Part shown: positions 44,955 through 53,267 of the stretch, piece after piece
Layout of the letters: every line of letters starts with the position of its first letter
Position numbering within the stretch: position 1 is the stretch's first letter
Assembly: GCF_000260135.1 (NCBI RefSeq)
Contig: NZ_JH651384.1
Coordinates: forward strand, 1,057,693-1,121,692
Length of the DNA stretch: 64,000 nt
Direction: 5' to 3'
DNA from: Thiothrix nivea DSM 5205
GTDB lineage: Bacteria > Pseudomonadota > Gammaproteobacteria > Thiotrichales > Thiotrichaceae
Notes under the pieces: generated by a model
What the model was told of the DNA's origin: nothing
Seen by the model: the letters and a program-made list of their open reading frames with translations, nothing else
Databases searched by the model: none
Made by a program: the position numbers and the translations under genes

Positions 44955-45464
44955 ATGGACATGACTACCCTGCGCCGCTGGGCGACACCGATGACGATTG
45001 GCGCTTTCCTGCTAATGTCGGTTACCGGCATCCTGATGTTTTTCCACATAGAACTGGGTCTGATCAAGGTGGCGCACGAATGGCTGAGCTGGCTGATGGT
45101 GCTCGCGGTTGGCCTGCACATTACCCTCAACTGGAAAATGTTCAGCCGTTATTTTTCCCAGAAACCGGCGGTGGCGGTGATTGGCCTGTTCACGGTGGTG
45201 ATGGTGGCATCGATGCTGGTTCCCGCCGAGGAACGTCGCGGCCCGCCGGGGCGTGGTGGCGCAATGGCGGCAACGCAAGTGCTGATGAATGCGCCACTGG
45301 ACAAGCTGGCTGGCGTGACCGGCAATACGCTGGAAGGTTTGCAGGCGAGCTTGCAACAGCAAGGTTTGACAGTAGAAGCTACAACGGCTTCATTGGGTGA
45401 CATCGCCCGTCAGAACGGGCAGAACCCGGTGGAATTGCTGAATAAAGTGATTGCCGCCAAATAA
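44955..45464 (+). CDS. DUF4405-like small membrane protein
   Basis: 169-aa protein with TM helices around TIGAFLLMSVTGILMFFHI, HEWLSWLMVLAVGLHITLNW and AVAVIGLFTVVMVASMLVP. It then has a Gly/Pro/Arg stretch (RRGPPGRGG) and a helical C-terminal domain (about 115-169) that may be soluble. His residues in the first three helices (HIELG, AHEW, LHITLNW) fit the cytochrome b-like DUF4405 fold. The ATG at 44955 has GGGAG upstream. Divergent from the NodT exporter, sharing its operator. Confidence 0.75.
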   Translation: MDMTTLRRWATPMTIGAFLLMSVTGILMFFHIELGLIKVAHEWLSWLMVLAVGLHITLNWKMFSRYFSQKPAVAVIGLFTVVMVASMLVPAEERRGPPGRGGAMAATQVLMNAPLDKLAGVTGNTLEGLQASLQQQGLTVEATTASLGDIARQNGQNPVELLNKVIAAK

Positions 45465-45524
45465 CGGCGCAGCAAGGATTTTGCATCAAGGGCTTGGTCG
45501 GCAACAGCCAAACCCTTCGTCACA

Positions 45525-46088
45525 TCATTGTTTACCCGGAAAACCACTCAGCAGCCTGACCAACTCATCCATATCCACCGGTTTCGGCATATGTTGGTTA
45601 AAACCGGCCTCCACTGATTTTTGCCTATCTTCTGCCCGGTTGTAGCCGGTCACGGCAATGATGGGAATATCGGCCAAACCCGCCGCCCGTATCGCCCGGC
45701 AGACTTCGTAACCATTCATTTTGGGCAAACCGATGTCGAGCAGGATGGCGGTGGGTCTTTCCTGCATAGCCGTTGCAACACCTTGCTCGCCATCGGATGC
45801 CAGCAACACTTCATGGCCAAACAGCTTCAGCAGCATGGCCGTGCTGTCGGCTACATCCGGGTTATCTTCCACCAACAAAATGCGGTGGCTGCCAGCCGAT
45901 GGGGATGTATTACCTGAATCATCGCACGGGGAAGGCACAGACCCGACGCCTTGCTGCCGGGAATGATGATTAAACCACGTTGCCTTGGTATAACAGACGC
46001 GCTGAACATCCTCCTCGCCTTCGGGCATGTTTAGCATGACGCATGGGTGGGTACGAAATGCTTGTTGAACCAACCAGCTTGTATTCAT
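45525..46088 (-). CDS. Receiver-domain response regulator
   Basis: 187 aa. The C-terminal about 120 aa form a CheY-like receiver (RILLVEDNPDVADSTAMLL; phospho-Asp in AILLDIGLPKMNGYEVC; AVTGYN; KPVDMDELVRLL). No output domain. The first about 66 residues are atypical (Cys and His rich, low complexity), and the true start could be further in. The receiver is clearly paralogous to that of the hybrid kinase at 46136, which lies just upstream in transcription, so it likely takes phosphate from it. Confidence 0.82.
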   Translation of the reverse strand: MNTSWLVQQAFRTHPCVMLNMPEGEEDVQRVCYTKATWFNHHSRQQGVGSVPSPCDDSGNTSPSAGSHRILLVEDNPDVADSTAMLLKLFGHEVLLASDGEQGVATAMQERPTAILLDIGLPKMNGYEVCRAIRAAGLADIPIIAVTGYNRAEDRQKSVEAGFNQHMPKPVDMDELVRLLSGFPGKQ

Positions 46089-46135
46089 TGGTAACGCTCT
46101 CTTCGGGATTGCGCCTCACGGGACTGAATGCAGTA

Positions 46136-48472
46136 TCACACCCCCTGTGAGGTTACTAATAATTTTTCCAGCACATCAAGATCAACCGGCTTGGCCAAAT
46201 GATGGTCAAACCCGGTTTTCAAGGCCATTTTCCTGTCTTCTTCCTGCCCGTAACCTGTCAAGGCTACGATCATGGTCTGGATAAGGCCACCATTGCGCAT
46301 GGCTCGGCACGCTTCGTAGCCATTCATGCCCGGCAAACCAATATCCAGCAACACGATATCCGGCTTTTCTTTAAGGGCAATGCCCACCGCTTCCCGGCCA
46401 TCATGCGCCATGATGACATCATGGCCAAACAAATTCAGCAGCATGGCCATGCTGTCGGCTACGTCGGGATTGTCGTCTACCAACAAAATGCGTTTGCGGT
46501 GAGCGGGTTTCGCTTTACTGCCTGCGTTTACCGCCTCTTCCGGCTGCGGCTCCTGAAAGTATGGCAGATGAATGACAAATTCGCTGCCTTTACCACGCCC
46601 TTCGCTGAAAGCCTGCACCTGACCACCGTGCATGGTGACCAGACTTTTGACCAGATACAAACCGATGCCGAGACCGCCATCGGCACGGTCGAGATTGCGG
46701 TCAGCCTGATAGAAAATATTGAACAGGTTTTCCAGCGCGGCTGGCTCCATGCCGCGACCATTATCCTTCACCCGGATAACGGCTAGTAGGGCAGAATCCG
46801 GGGAATTATCCAGCTGAAGCTCTAGCCCGAGGGTAATGGTTCCACCCGCATCGGTGTATTTGGCGGCATTATTGAGCAAATTACTGATCACCTGCGCCAA
46901 TCGGGTGGCGTCGCCTTCAACACGCACAACCCCCGGCGGCAGGCAAACCTTGAGTGTATGACCGCGTGAGTCGATCAAGGGCTGGCTGGTTTCGATGGCC
47001 TGGCGGATAATGCCTGCCAGATTGACCGGCTCCATTTGCAGTTTGATTTTACCGCGCGATACCCGGGAAACATCCAGAAGATCATCCACCAAACGCACCA
47101 GATGCTTGACCTGGCGGCTGATCATGTCGGTGGTTTGCTCTATCGCCCGGTTACCCTGCTGCGTCATGCGCAGGATTTTGACGGCATTGCTGATCGGGGC
47201 CAGGGGATTGCGCAGTTCGTGCGCCAGCATGGCGAGGAATTCATCCTTACGGTGGCTGGCTTCATGCAGGGCCAGTTCCGCCAGTTTACGCTGGGTAATA
47301 TCCTGGGTAATACCAAAAGCGCCCAGCAACTGGTCGCTTTCATCCGTTTCCAGATAGGCCCGTTCCCGTACCCATTTGACCTCCCCGTTGATCACGATGC
47401 GGTGTTCAATATCGTAGGGTTCACCAGTCAGCCCGGCTTGCCATTTACTGTTCACATATTCCCTGTCATCAGGGTGAACCAGGTTGATGAATAGCTCGAA
47501 ACTCAACGCGGCGCCTTCCGGAACACCAAATATCCGGTGGTTTTCGGCAGACCAGATAACCTCACTCGTGCGTAGATTTATCCGCCAACTGCCAATCTGG
47601 CCGACTGCCTGGGCACGATCCAGGTCATTCTTGCTTTCGCGTAGCCGATCTTCGGTCTTTTTGCGCTCGGAAATATCGCGTAATACCGCCGTAAAGCATG
47701 GCCCACCGTCACCCCCCACCTGGGAAATGGAGGCTTCCAGCAGGAATTCCTCACCATTGGCCCGCCGCCCCGTGATGACGCCCAGACTACCCATCTTGCG
47801 GGTAGCTGTGCCGGAACGCGCGAAATTATCCACATACTGCTGGTGATGTTGATGGAAACGTTGTGGAATAAAGCGGTTTAACGGCTCACCCATAACTTCA
47901 TCCGCCCGACAGCCAAACATTTTTTCCGCCGCCGCATTGAACAGGATGATGCGCTGATGCCTGTCTATCGAGATGATCGCGTCCATGGCGGATTCGACGA
48001 TACCGGCATAGCGGTACTCACTTTCCCGCAAGTTCAGTTCAACCTTTTTCTGGGCGGTTATGTCGCGTGAAAACCCGATCAGGTAGGCGGGCTGGCCTTC
48101 GCTGTCGAATTCAACCAGCCCAGTCGCGCTCAGCCAGAGGAACTCGCCCGTTTCCGGGTCGATAATGCGGAATTCGTTGGTGTAATGGCCTTGCTCGTGC
48201 TTCAGCGCGGCCTGCACGTTGGCAATAAAGTTTGCCCGGTCTTTGTGGTAGATGTTTTCGCAGGCTTCCCGGAAGGTGATCGGCTTGTCTTCCGGGATGA
48301 TGGGGAGGGCTGACGTCGTGGAGATGAAACGGCGAACCTCGTCACGCTTGATGTCCCATTCAACGGAGGTGAGGTAGCCCGCCTCAAAAGCCAGCCGGAG
48401 GCGCAACGCATCCCTGCGCCGACGGGTTTCCAGCAAAGTGTCTTCGGGAGTATTCGCGCTGTTTGTTTCCAT
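46136..48472 (-). CDS. PAS-containing hybrid histidine kinase
   Basis: 778 aa, soluble. An N-terminal PAS fold (about 20-135, PAS/PAC ending LIGFSRDITAQKKVEL) is followed by a second PAS (about 145-270, ILFNAAAEKMFGCRADEVMG) and a third (about 280-400). HisKA is RKDEFLAMLAHELRNPLAPI, HATPase has NLLNNAAKYTDAGG and DGGLGIGLYLVKSLV, and the C-terminal receiver has DIVLLDIGLPGMNGYEAC. No membrane segment, so it senses an internal signal. The next gene downstream encodes a receiver-only partner. Confidence 0.9.
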   Translation of the reverse strand: METNSANTPEDTLLETRRRRDALRLRLAFEAGYLTSVEWDIKRDEVRRFISTTSALPIIPEDKPITFREACENIYHKDRANFIANVQAALKHEQGHYTNEFRIIDPETGEFLWLSATGLVEFDSEGQPAYLIGFSRDITAQKKVELNLRESEYRYAGIVESAMDAIISIDRHQRIILFNAAAEKMFGCRADEVMGEPLNRFIPQRFHQHHQQYVDNFARSGTATRKMGSLGVITGRRANGEEFLLEASISQVGGDGGPCFTAVLRDISERKKTEDRLRESKNDLDRAQAVGQIGSWRINLRTSEVIWSAENHRIFGVPEGAALSFELFINLVHPDDREYVNSKWQAGLTGEPYDIEHRIVINGEVKWVRERAYLETDESDQLLGAFGITQDITQRKLAELALHEASHRKDEFLAMLAHELRNPLAPISNAVKILRMTQQGNRAIEQTTDMISRQVKHLVRLVDDLLDVSRVSRGKIKLQMEPVNLAGIIRQAIETSQPLIDSRGHTLKVCLPPGVVRVEGDATRLAQVISNLLNNAAKYTDAGGTITLGLELQLDNSPDSALLAVIRVKDNGRGMEPAALENLFNIFYQADRNLDRADGGLGIGLYLVKSLVTMHGGQVQAFSEGRGKGSEFVIHLPYFQEPQPEEAVNAGSKAKPAHRKRILLVDDNPDVADSMAMLLNLFGHDVIMAHDGREAVGIALKEKPDIVLLDIGLPGMNGYEACRAMRNGGLIQTMIVALTGYGQEEDRKMALKTGFDHHLAKPVDLDVLEKLLVTSQGV

Positions 48473-48596
48473 GGCTGCCCTACCTGCTACAGAACAAGAC
48501 CGCCACTGATACTAACACAAACTTGCCGCATACTCTGCACGCGAACAACCCCCGCCACACAATGCAGCGAGGGTCTTCGAGACCGAAAACGGGCAA

Positions 48597-49196
48597 TCAG
48601 TTCTGGCGTTGGCGCTGGAAACGGTCGCTGCCAAAGCGTTGTGGGCGCATCTGGTCGAATTTCGCCGCTTGTTCCGCCGTCAGCACCTGGCGGATTTGCG
48701 CCTGGGTTTCGTTTTGCAGTGCCTGCATTTGCGCTCGGTCAGCCTGCTGGATGCTGGCGATTTCGCTGGCCTGTTGCGGGGTCAGGCCGAGTTCCTGCTG
48801 CAAGCGGTTTTCCATGCCGTTGCCGCGCCCATCCTGATGTTGCCACTGGCCATTTTGTTGCCTGTCAGCACGTGGGGGTTGCTGGCCGTCGCGACGCATT
48901 CCGCGTTGGCGTTGCTGGTTGAGCTGGTCATACTTCGCGGCTTGGTCGGGGGTCAGCAAGCCCTTGATGCGCGCTTGTGAGCTGTTGCGCAGGTAGTCCA
49001 TCTTGTTACGTTGCGCCTGTTCGATTGCGCTGATCTGGCTGGCTTGCGCGGCTGATAGCCCCAGATCAGACTGCATCCGCGCCAGATAGTGGCCTGCTTG
49101 CGCTTGACCACCGGCCGCCCCCTCCGGTGAGGAAGGCGCTGCGCCACAAGCTGTCAGTGTCGCCGCCAGCAAGCCCATTACGAGTAATTGTTTCAT
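48597..49196 (-). CDS. Spy-like lipoprotein with duplicated LTxxQ domain
   Basis: 199 aa. Lipoprotein signal MKQLLVMGLLAATLTAC (lipobox LTAC). Two copies of a Spy/CpxP-like helical unit follow: first DLGLSAAQASQISAIEQAQ...LLTPDQAAKYDQL (about 44-95), second ELGLTPQQASEIASIQQAD...VLTAEQAAKFDQM (about 135-185), joined by a Gln/Arg-rich linker. Tandem duplication within one chain is unusual for Spy, which is a homodimer. A four-unit GTAAA operator lies 53 bp upstream, fitting envelope-stress control. Confidence 0.82.
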   Translation of the reverse strand: MKQLLVMGLLAATLTACGAAPSSPEGAAGGQAQAGHYLARMQSDLGLSAAQASQISAIEQAQRNKMDYLRNSSQARIKGLLTPDQAAKYDQLNQQRQRGMRRDGQQPPRADRQQNGQWQHQDGRGNGMENRLQQELGLTPQQASEIASIQQADRAQMQALQNETQAQIRQVLTAEQAAKFDQMRPQRFGSDRFQRQRQN

Positions 49197-49248
49197 GGAT
49201 TATGTTCCGATCCTGTCAGTTGGAGCGCATAGTATCCAACAGTTACCA

Positions 49249-49285
49249 GTAAAGCGGTGTAAAGCCAGATGTAAAGAAATGTAAA
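49249..49285. promoter_or_regulatory. CpxR-like operator: four GTAAA direct repeats
   Basis: GTAAA at 49249-49253, 49259-49263, 49271-49275 and 49281-49285, spacers 5, 7 and 5. It lies between the dioxygenase gene's stop (49298) and the start of the Spy-like gene (49196), so it most likely controls the latter. Confidence 0.78.
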
Positions 49286-49297
49286 ACCCGGCTCATC

Positions 49298-50242
49298 TCA
49301 CGCAATCTGGATCGTATGGTAAGCCAGCATTGTCCCATCCGCATTTTGCTGTGTCGCCAGCATGAAGCTTTCATACCCGCTCCTGGGGAAAACCGAATCC
49401 CGCCCACCTGCCAAGGTGGTATCCTGTTCACCCCGGCTGCTGTAATACTCGTGGGTAGTGCAGATCTCTTTGGTCAGCGTGTCAGCAAAACAGAATTGGG
49501 AAATGACCCGCGAGTTGCCCGCACTATCACTGACTGCGAAGTGAATGTGGATGGTACGCCCCCGATACCAACCCGGGAAACAGGTCTTGAAATTGACCCG
49601 CCCGCTGCTATCTGTGGTGAGCATCCCCCGATACCAGGTGCTTGCCAAAGAGGCACTATCATTATTGGTACAGAAAGAACCGGCAAACCGGCTGCTGTCA
49701 AAACTCTTGCTGGTGTCCCCGGAATAAATACCGCGATTATCGCAGTGCCAGACTTCGATCTGGTAACCCGCCAATGGCTGGCAATACATATCCACCAGTT
49801 TCAGACATAACTGCATGGGCAAACCAGACAATCCACTGGAAATATCCTCCCCGGTATTGACGCCAAAATAACAAGGGCCTTCGGTCGTCGTTTCCGTCAG
49901 GGAAATTGTGCAGGTATTACCACTCTCAAAAATGCTGTCGCCGGGGTAAGCAGCTGTAATCAGGCCGGTAGTACCAGCCGCCCATTTGGCAGCCGTCGTT
50001 GTACCAGAGCTGGTTGTAGTACTGGTAGTCGTCGTCGTGCTGGAATCAGTTGTAGTACTGGCAGCCGTCGTTGTGGTCGTGCCAGTGGTTGCGCTACTAC
50101 TGTCAGTTCCGCTGCTGCTTACCGTCGTGCTAGCGGAACCGCCGCCACAAGCACTTAGCAGCAACGGGCTGCTCAAGAGCATTCCCCCTCCCAGCATTTT
50201 CAAAATCCGGCGGCGTTCCAACAAACCAGCTTGCTTTGTCAT
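49298..50242 (-). CDS. Intradiol-dioxygenase-like lipoprotein
   Basis: 314 aa. N-terminal twin RRR then hydrophobic segment ending LLLSAC (lipobox), so either a Tat- or Sec-exported lipoprotein. A Ser/Thr-rich linker (about 35-88) follows. The C-terminal domain resembles protocatechuate 3,4-dioxygenase: TTEGPCYFG (Tyr ligand), AGYQIEVWHCDNRGIYS (Tyr), FPGWYRGRTIHIHFAV (Tyr, His, His ligands). All four iron-ligand positions appear present. Extracytoplasmic intradiol dioxygenase-like proteins are of unclear function. A GTAAA operator lies 78 bp upstream, cut off from further upstream DNA by IS982. Confidence 0.83.
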   Translation of the reverse strand: MTKQAGLLERRRILKMLGGGMLLSSPLLLSACGGGSASTTVSSSGTDSSSATTGTTTTTAASTTTDSSTTTTTSTTTSSGTTTAAKWAAGTTGLITAAYPGDSIFESGNTCTISLTETTTEGPCYFGVNTGEDISSGLSGLPMQLCLKLVDMYCQPLAGYQIEVWHCDNRGIYSGDTSKSFDSSRFAGSFCTNNDSASLASTWYRGMLTTDSSGRVNFKTCFPGWYRGRTIHIHFAVSDSAGNSRVISQFCFADTLTKEICTTHEYYSSRGEQDTTLAGGRDSVFPRSGYESFMLATQQNADGTMLAYHTIQIA

Positions 50243-50319
50243 CGTTATTTCTCCAATGGTAGTAAACTTATGAATGGGAATTTATTCCCATTCATGAATA
50301 ACGTCAAGGCTCTGACTAT

Positions 50320-50334
50320 GTAAAGATATGTAAA
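50320..50334. promoter_or_regulatory. CpxR-like operator: two GTAAA repeats at IS edge
   Basis: GTAAA at 50320-50324 and 50330-50334, spacer 5, upstream of the dioxygenase-like gene. The second repeat overlaps the left target-site duplication (50331-50337) of the IS982-family element. Confidence 0.7.
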
Positions 50335-50337
50335 GAA

Positions 50338-51323
50338 ACCTGAGTTTTGCATAAACCTTATGCCGTGAGCATGACTTCTTCCATTGCCCATTTCAAGGAC
50401 GGCTTTTTGGGTTGCCACGTATAGGCAATCAGGCCACAAATCAGATTGACCATGAAGTTGGCGATGCTGCGATGCCGGGTATGCTCAATCTGTGAGATAT
50501 TTTCAGTTGGTCGTTGACTGTCTCAATCAGCGCCCGCTTACGCAATAGCAGCTTGTCTTCCAGGGGCAGCAGTTGGTTCTTCATGTTTTTGCGTACCCGT
50601 GTGATCAGTTGCAAACCTTGTTCCATCAGGGTTTCAAACAACTTTTTGGAAATGTAGCCCTTGTCACCGAACAGTTTGCCCACCAGTCCGCGCGCCAGTT
50701 TGGGGACGGGCGCGCGGTCATCGGTATTGGCGGGTGTTATCTGGAAAGCCAACAACTCCCCCGGTCGTTGATGACCAGATGCAGTTTGAAACCGTAAAAC
50801 CAGCCCGTTGAGGTTTTGCCGCGTTTCGCCACCTTTTGAACACTTTGTGGCTGTGGATACGGCGGTTGTGGCATACCGCAATGGAAGTGGCGTCCACAAA
50901 AACTGATCCCGGTTTGCTCGCCACGCCGCCCCATCAGGTAAGCACACAACGGGATCAAGGCGGTCGGTGTCAGGTAAACAAACCGGGAGTAGCTGACCAG
51001 TTCCGGGAAGGCCGAATGCAGCTTGTCCCGCTGGTACAGGTAGTAATGCTTGAAACAGCGGTAGCTGGAGCGGTGGAAATACACCAGGATCGTCATGATT
51101 TCACTTAGCGCCAGCTGCTGTGTACGCTGGCGCTGGCGTTCACCGCTGGCCAGTTGGCGGCGGTTCCACTCCGGCACGAACTGCTGGCAAAAATCGTCTA
51201 TGTCGCAGAATAATTCCAGTAAGCTGTCTTCCATGGCTTCCGTTCCTTTGGCTGTTTGGTGGTGTGGTTATCTCAAACATACCATGGGGACGGAAGCCTG
51301 CCCCGCTTAAGCAAAACTCAGGT
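50338..51323 (-). mobile_element. IS982-family insertion sequence, 986 bp
   Basis: Terminal inverted repeats ACCTGAGTTTTGCATAA (50338-50354) and the complement of TTAAGCAAAACTCAGGT (51307-51323), 16/17 matching. A 7-bp direct repeat TAAAGAA flanks both ends (50331-50337 and 51324-51330), a target-site duplication of the size IS982 elements make. It contains one transposase gene broken by several frameshifts. Confidence 0.93.
50358..51234 (-). pseudogene. IS982-family transposase, frameshifted
   Basis: Start MEDSLLELFCDIDDFCQQFV. Conserved IS982 segments in order are LSEIMTILVYFHRSSYRCFK, VYLTPTALIPL, then FVDATSIAVCHNRRIHSHK (with the catalytic Asp), KRGKTSTGWFYGFKLHLVIND, GELLAFQITPANTDDRAPV, GLVGKLFGDKGYISKKLFE, and [20 protein letters not shown] to the stop at 50358. 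At least four single-base indels separate these: in T5 near 50917, at AAAAGG near 50833, in G5 near 50758, and in A4 near 50497. The product is nonfunctional as read unless these are sequencing errors. Confidence 0.88.
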
Positions 51324-51330
51324 TAAAGAA

Positions 51331-51540
51331 AGATTTCAGCGTGAACGCCGTGCATGATGGTGAGTCAGCGGCACTCGCTGCGCTCAACAGCAATTACGCG
51401 CTGTGGTAGTGCTGGGTGTATGATGCCGGGAATGAGCGGGATCAAAGCTCGTAGCCCCATTCACACCTTGGCTGCCCGCTTCGGAGTGCTTGCCCAAGTG
51501 TTCGTGTAACCCTCCCTGATCACAAACGAGACTGGAAGTA
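51331..51540. other. Flank between IS982 and CRISPR array; possible gene remnant
   Basis: From 51332 the plus strand reads DFSVNAVHDGESAALAALNS up to a stop at about 51409, with coding-like composition but no start. It could be the 3' remnant of a gene cut by the IS. The remainder shows no gene, promoter or terminator that I can support. Confidence 0.3.
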
Positions 51541-52870
51541 GTTTCAATCCACTCCCGACTAAAAAAGCCGGGAGAATCCAGATGCGGGCGCTGGCGGCGG
51601 GGGCAAACATCAGGTTTCAATCCACTCCCGACCAAATAAGCCGGGAGAATCTGGTGCAGGTTCAACCGCGCCCCAGCGGTGATGTTTCAATCCACTCCCG
51701 ACCAAATAAGCCGGGAGAATGGTTTCTACAAGCCGCGCTCTTTGTCATGTTGCCCGTGTTTCAATCCACTCCCGACCAAATAAGCCGGGAGAATATCGTC
51801 CGAGGTAAGTCTTGCCCGGGTCGTATTTGTTTCAATCCACTCCCGACCAAATAAGCCGGGAGAATTCGGTCACCGCGAAGGGAATGTTGAATACGTGGCT
51901 GTTTCAATCCACTCCCGACCAAATAAGCCGGGAGAATCAGACGTTTCTCGACACCATCCGACTTCATGCCGTTTCAATCCACTCCCGACCAAATAAGCCG
52001 GGAGAATTCCAGCAATAATTTCTTGCCTGCCGTGCTGGGGTTGTTTCAATCCACTCCCGACCAAATAAGCCGGGAGAATGTCTGGGACTGTTGCAACAAT
52101 GTCGCCGTTAAGGTTGTTTCAATCCACTCCCGACCAAATAAGCCGGGAGAATCAGTCAGCAGGCCCTGAAACGCCTGATAGCCTTCGGTTTCAATCCACT
52201 CCCGACCAAATAAGCCGGGAGAATAACCGGGTTCATACTATCTGCCAGAATACCTTAACGTTTCAATCCACTCCCGACCAAATAAGCCGGGAGAATATAA
52301 AGAAGCGCGCATTAGCTGGCAAAACATCAAGTTTCAATCCACTCCCGACCAAATAAGCCGGGAGAATCATCTTCCAGATGCGCCTCAATATCAGGCGTTG
52401 TGAGGTTTCAATCCACTCCCGACCAAATAAGCCGGGAGAATACAGATGAAACAACCAAGGTTGAAACCACAAACGGTTTCAATCCACTCCCGACCAAATA
52501 AGCCGGGAGAATTGTTTCTGTCGGCGTTCGTTTCTGAGTCATTTGCGGTTTCAATCCACTCCCGACCAAATAAGCCGGGAGAATGCTGGCCTTCCTGGTT
52601 TATTCAGTGGGCATCCTGTTTCAATCCACTCCCGACCAAATAAGCCGGGAGAATGGCGTACTGAACTGATGCGCTTTTTCTATTTTTTCTGTTTCAATCC
52701 ACTCCCGACCAAATAAGCCGGGAGAATGCTAGTCGGTTTTTGGATATTGCCCTGGCGTTTGAGTTTCAATCCACTCCCGACCAAATAAGCCGGGAGAATC
52801 AAATTTTATTTTATTTTTTGAGATGGCAGGCAGGTTTCAATCCACTCCCGACCAAATAAGCCGGGAGAAT
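51541..52870 (-). CRISPR. Type I-C CRISPR array, 19 repeats / 18 spacers
   Basis: 37-bp repeats beginning GTTTCAATCC and ending CGGGAGAAT on the plus strand, with CTCCCG/CGGGAG forming the hairpin. Repeat starts: 51541, 51614, 51684, 51758, 51829, 51901, 51971, 52043, 52116, 52188, 52260, 52331, 52405, 52476, 52548, 52618, 52691, 52763, 52834. Spacers are 33-37 bp. The minus-strand form ends ATTGAAAC, the usual 3' end of type I-C repeats, so crRNA is read leftward from the cas side. The repeat at 51541 is degenerate (GACTAAAAAAG for GACCAAATAAG), marking it as leader-distal; all others look identical. Confidence 0.97.
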
Positions 52871-53267
52871 CGCCCTTGTGTAAGGGCATAAAAATTAAAA
52901 GATATTTTGCAAGATTGCGCGAACCTTGGAGGCACGGGAAGAAAAACAAGTTCACGCACAAAACTCATGAAAAATACCCTCATAAAATCAATCATTTAAA
53001 TTTTCGCGAACTACTCCGCAAATTTGCCATCGCTAAGGGTTCGCGGCTAGCTAGAGCAAGGAAATTATACCACAACAATATTAATAAAGCATTGTTATTT
53101 AGCCTGAATATAGATGGAGAGAATAATGCCATTCAGTGATTCTGTTAATTGATATTTATCATCGGTTTGACTGGATATATTAACTACCATAATAACAAAG
53201 GAGGTGTGGATAAAAAATAAAAATTCCAAAGCTACATATGTCGTCTCTTTCTTAAGGAGCAAATGTC
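52871..53267 (-). promoter_or_regulatory. CRISPR leader region
   Basis: AT-rich non-coding DNA directly at the conserved-repeat end of the array and on the cas side, so it is the probable leader and array promoter for leftward transcription. It contains related motifs GCGCGAACC, TTCGCGAAC and GGTTCGCGG (near 52917, 53008, 53038) that could be protein-binding sites. The last about 20 bp carry the ribosome binding site of the DsrE-like gene on the other strand. Confidence 0.6.

Noticed and set aside
51582-52643. Several small frames within the CRISPR array
   Set aside because: They all contain the translated repeat (FQSTPDQISREN or IHSRPNKPGE) and are array artefacts.
52876-53139. 87-aa frame in the CRISPR leader
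   Set aside because: AT-rich, Lys/Asn-heavy composition, no ribosome binding site, and position fits the leader.
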